Below, piece after piece: positions 5,941 through 6,960 of a stretch of DNA of 6,960 nt. Origin of the DNA: CAZYTO01 sp964650405 (lineage in GTDB: Bacteria > Acidobacteriota > Thermoanaerobaculia > Gp7-AA8); NCBI GenBank assembly GCA_964650405.1, contig CAZYTO010000290.1, forward strand, positions 1 through 6,960. Reading direction: 5' to 3'. Each line of letters begins with the position of its first letter. The first letter of the stretch is position 1. Position numbers and translations under genes: made by a program. The notes beneath the pieces are model-generated. The model did no database searches. It was not told the origin of the DNA and saw only the letters and a program-made list of their open reading frames with translations.

Positions 5941-6960
5941 CTACGTCGCCTCGGCAACGGCCTTCTTCTCAGGCTTGGCCTCTCCCTCAGGCCCTTCTTT
6001 TCGCTTCGCCAGCTTCTCGAACGCTGGCTCGACGCCGGCGTAGGCGGTGAGCAGGCCGAGGACGAAGTAGCCGGTCAGATGCTCCGGGTCGGTCTTGATG
6101 CCAAGGACGTTCCAGTCGGCGAGAGCCCAAGCGAAGAGGCCGCCGAAGGCTCCGGCCAGAAGCGCCTTTGCCACGGCCACGGGGAGCGGGCCGCTCGATT
6201 TCTGGATGAGCGGGTAGAGGCTGTACAGGATCGCGCCGAGCACGGTGACGCCGAGGCGGATCCACCAGGGCGGCAGGATCTTGAAGCGGAGGGACGAGTC
6301 GAAAAGCACGAACGACGCATCGTTGAGAAACCCGCGCACCTGGACGGTCCCCTCCGTGCTGAACAGCGGCTGCGGCAGGATCTCGAACGTCGGCGAGCCG
6401 CTCGATCCATGGGGGAGATGGACGGGCAGCTCGTGATGCCAGGCCGTGTCGCCGGGAAGCCGGATCAGCGCGCCGGACACTTTCACGTCGAGCGGAACCG
6501 GGGCGTCGAGGGCCAGCGGGCGGTCGCCGGGATCGAGAATGGTCAGCGTGGCCCACTGCGTGGTCTGGCTTTCCAGGGACGGCCCGGCATCCCAGGCCAC
6601 CCGTCCGCGGAATCCCGTTTCGATCGAGAGACGGGGATCGTCACAGCAGTCGTCCGTCACCATGAGCTCCGCAAGCCCGGAGGTCGTACTGTTCACGGTG
6701 ACGCGGACCTCTTTCGTTTCGTTGGCCTTCAGAACGAAGTCGGAGGGCTCGTACGTGATCTCTCCCGTGTCGTCGGCGGAGACGGATGTCTGCGGCGGCG
6801 CGCTCTTGTCCTCGGCCGGCACGTAGTAGGTGACGGACATGCGAAACGGCACGCCGACCGGCACGCGCCAGGGCGCGTCGATCCGGACCTCCGGGACGTC
6901 GCCTTCCGGCTTGCGCGGGCGCGTCTCCTCTCGCGAGACGAGCGCCGACTGGCAGGAAAC
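5941..6960 (-). CDS. Membrane-anchored protein with extracytoplasmic beta-rich region (5' end off window)
   Basis: The frame stays open to the right edge (339 codons visible), so the gene continues outside and its true start is unseen. The in-frame GTG at 6864 and ATG at 6840 are unlikely starts, because the sequence before them (EVRIDAPWR) reads as continuous protein. In visible residue numbers, the first ~230 are strand-rich, Ser/Thr/Asp/Pro-containing and probably extracytoplasmic, like stacked Ig-type or beta-sandwich domains; a DDCCDD patch lies at about 103-108. Three likely membrane segments follow: about 232-252 (WWIRLGVTVLGAILYSLYPL), 260-282 (VAVAKALLAGAFGGLFAWAL) and 295-312 (LTGYFVLGLLTAYAGVEPAF). 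A charged tail (KRKEGPEGEAKPEKK) ends the protein. Cys3 in VSCQS could be a lipobox cysteine if the N-terminus is just outside, but that cannot be judged here. The family is not recognised. It is convergent with the 5520-5909 gene, and no terminator is seen in the 31-bp gap. Confidence 0.82.
   Translation of the reverse strand, partial: VSCQSALVSREETRPRKPEGDVPEVRIDAPWRVPVGVPFRMSVTYYVPAEDKSAPPQTSVSADDTGEITYEPSDFVLKANETKEVRVTVNSTTSGLAELMVTDDCCDDPRLSIETGFRGRVAWDAGPSLESQTTQWATLTILDPGDRPLALDAPVPLDVKVSGALIRLPGDTAWHHELPVHLPHGSSGSPTFEILPQPLFSTEGTVQVRGFLNDASFVLFDSSLRFKILPPWWIRLGVTVLGAILYSLYPLIQKSSGPLPVAVAKALLAGAFGGLFAWALADWNVLGIKTDPEHLTGYFVLGLLTAYAGVEPAFEKLAKRKEGPEGEAKPEKKAVAEAT

Overview
This is a GC-rich bacterial window, roughly two thirds G+C by eye. 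It carries two housekeeping genes (mutS and metK), a toxin-antitoxin pair between them, and four further protein-level features. The lineage cannot be fixed from sequence alone. High GC, Gram-negative-style MutS and MetK, and small conserved hypotheticals would fit Acidobacteriota or another high-GC Gram-negative phylum, but that is an inference.

Layout, left to right. Bases 26-123 hold a pair of inverted, self-palindromic repeats resembling a REP/BIME element, immediately upstream of mutS (134-2746, +). Twenty bases after mutS, and convergent with it, lies a two-gene toxin-antitoxin operon on the minus strand: a Phd/YefM-type antitoxin (3189-3431) and a PIN-domain VapC-type ribonuclease (2767-3192), overlapping by 4 bases. 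A 189-bp divergent intergenic region separates the antitoxin from metK (3621-4784, +), the S-adenosylmethionine synthetase. metK is closed by a good hairpin terminator (4808-4837). A 357-bp stretch without a convincing gene follows, holding a 21-bp tandem repeat array (4900-5047, seven units). Then come a VOC/glyoxalase-fold protein on the minus strand (5142-5492) and, only 27 bp away and divergent, a small conserved protein of unknown function with a CxH...CxxC cluster (5520-5909, +). Finally, a membrane-anchored protein on the minus strand (5941 to the right edge) has an ORF that stays open beyond the window.

The genes do not form one pathway. MutS performs mismatch repair, MetK makes S-adenosylmethionine, the toxin-antitoxin pair is a self-contained module, and the right-hand genes are accessory. 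No large undescribed multi-gene defence or mobile system is visible. The most unusual material is non-coding: the nested-palindrome repeat pair at the mutS start, the 21-bp hairpin-forming minisatellite after metK, and promoter-like elements set so close to several start codons (antitoxin, the 5493-5519 divergent pair, possibly mutS) that leaderless transcripts are likely.
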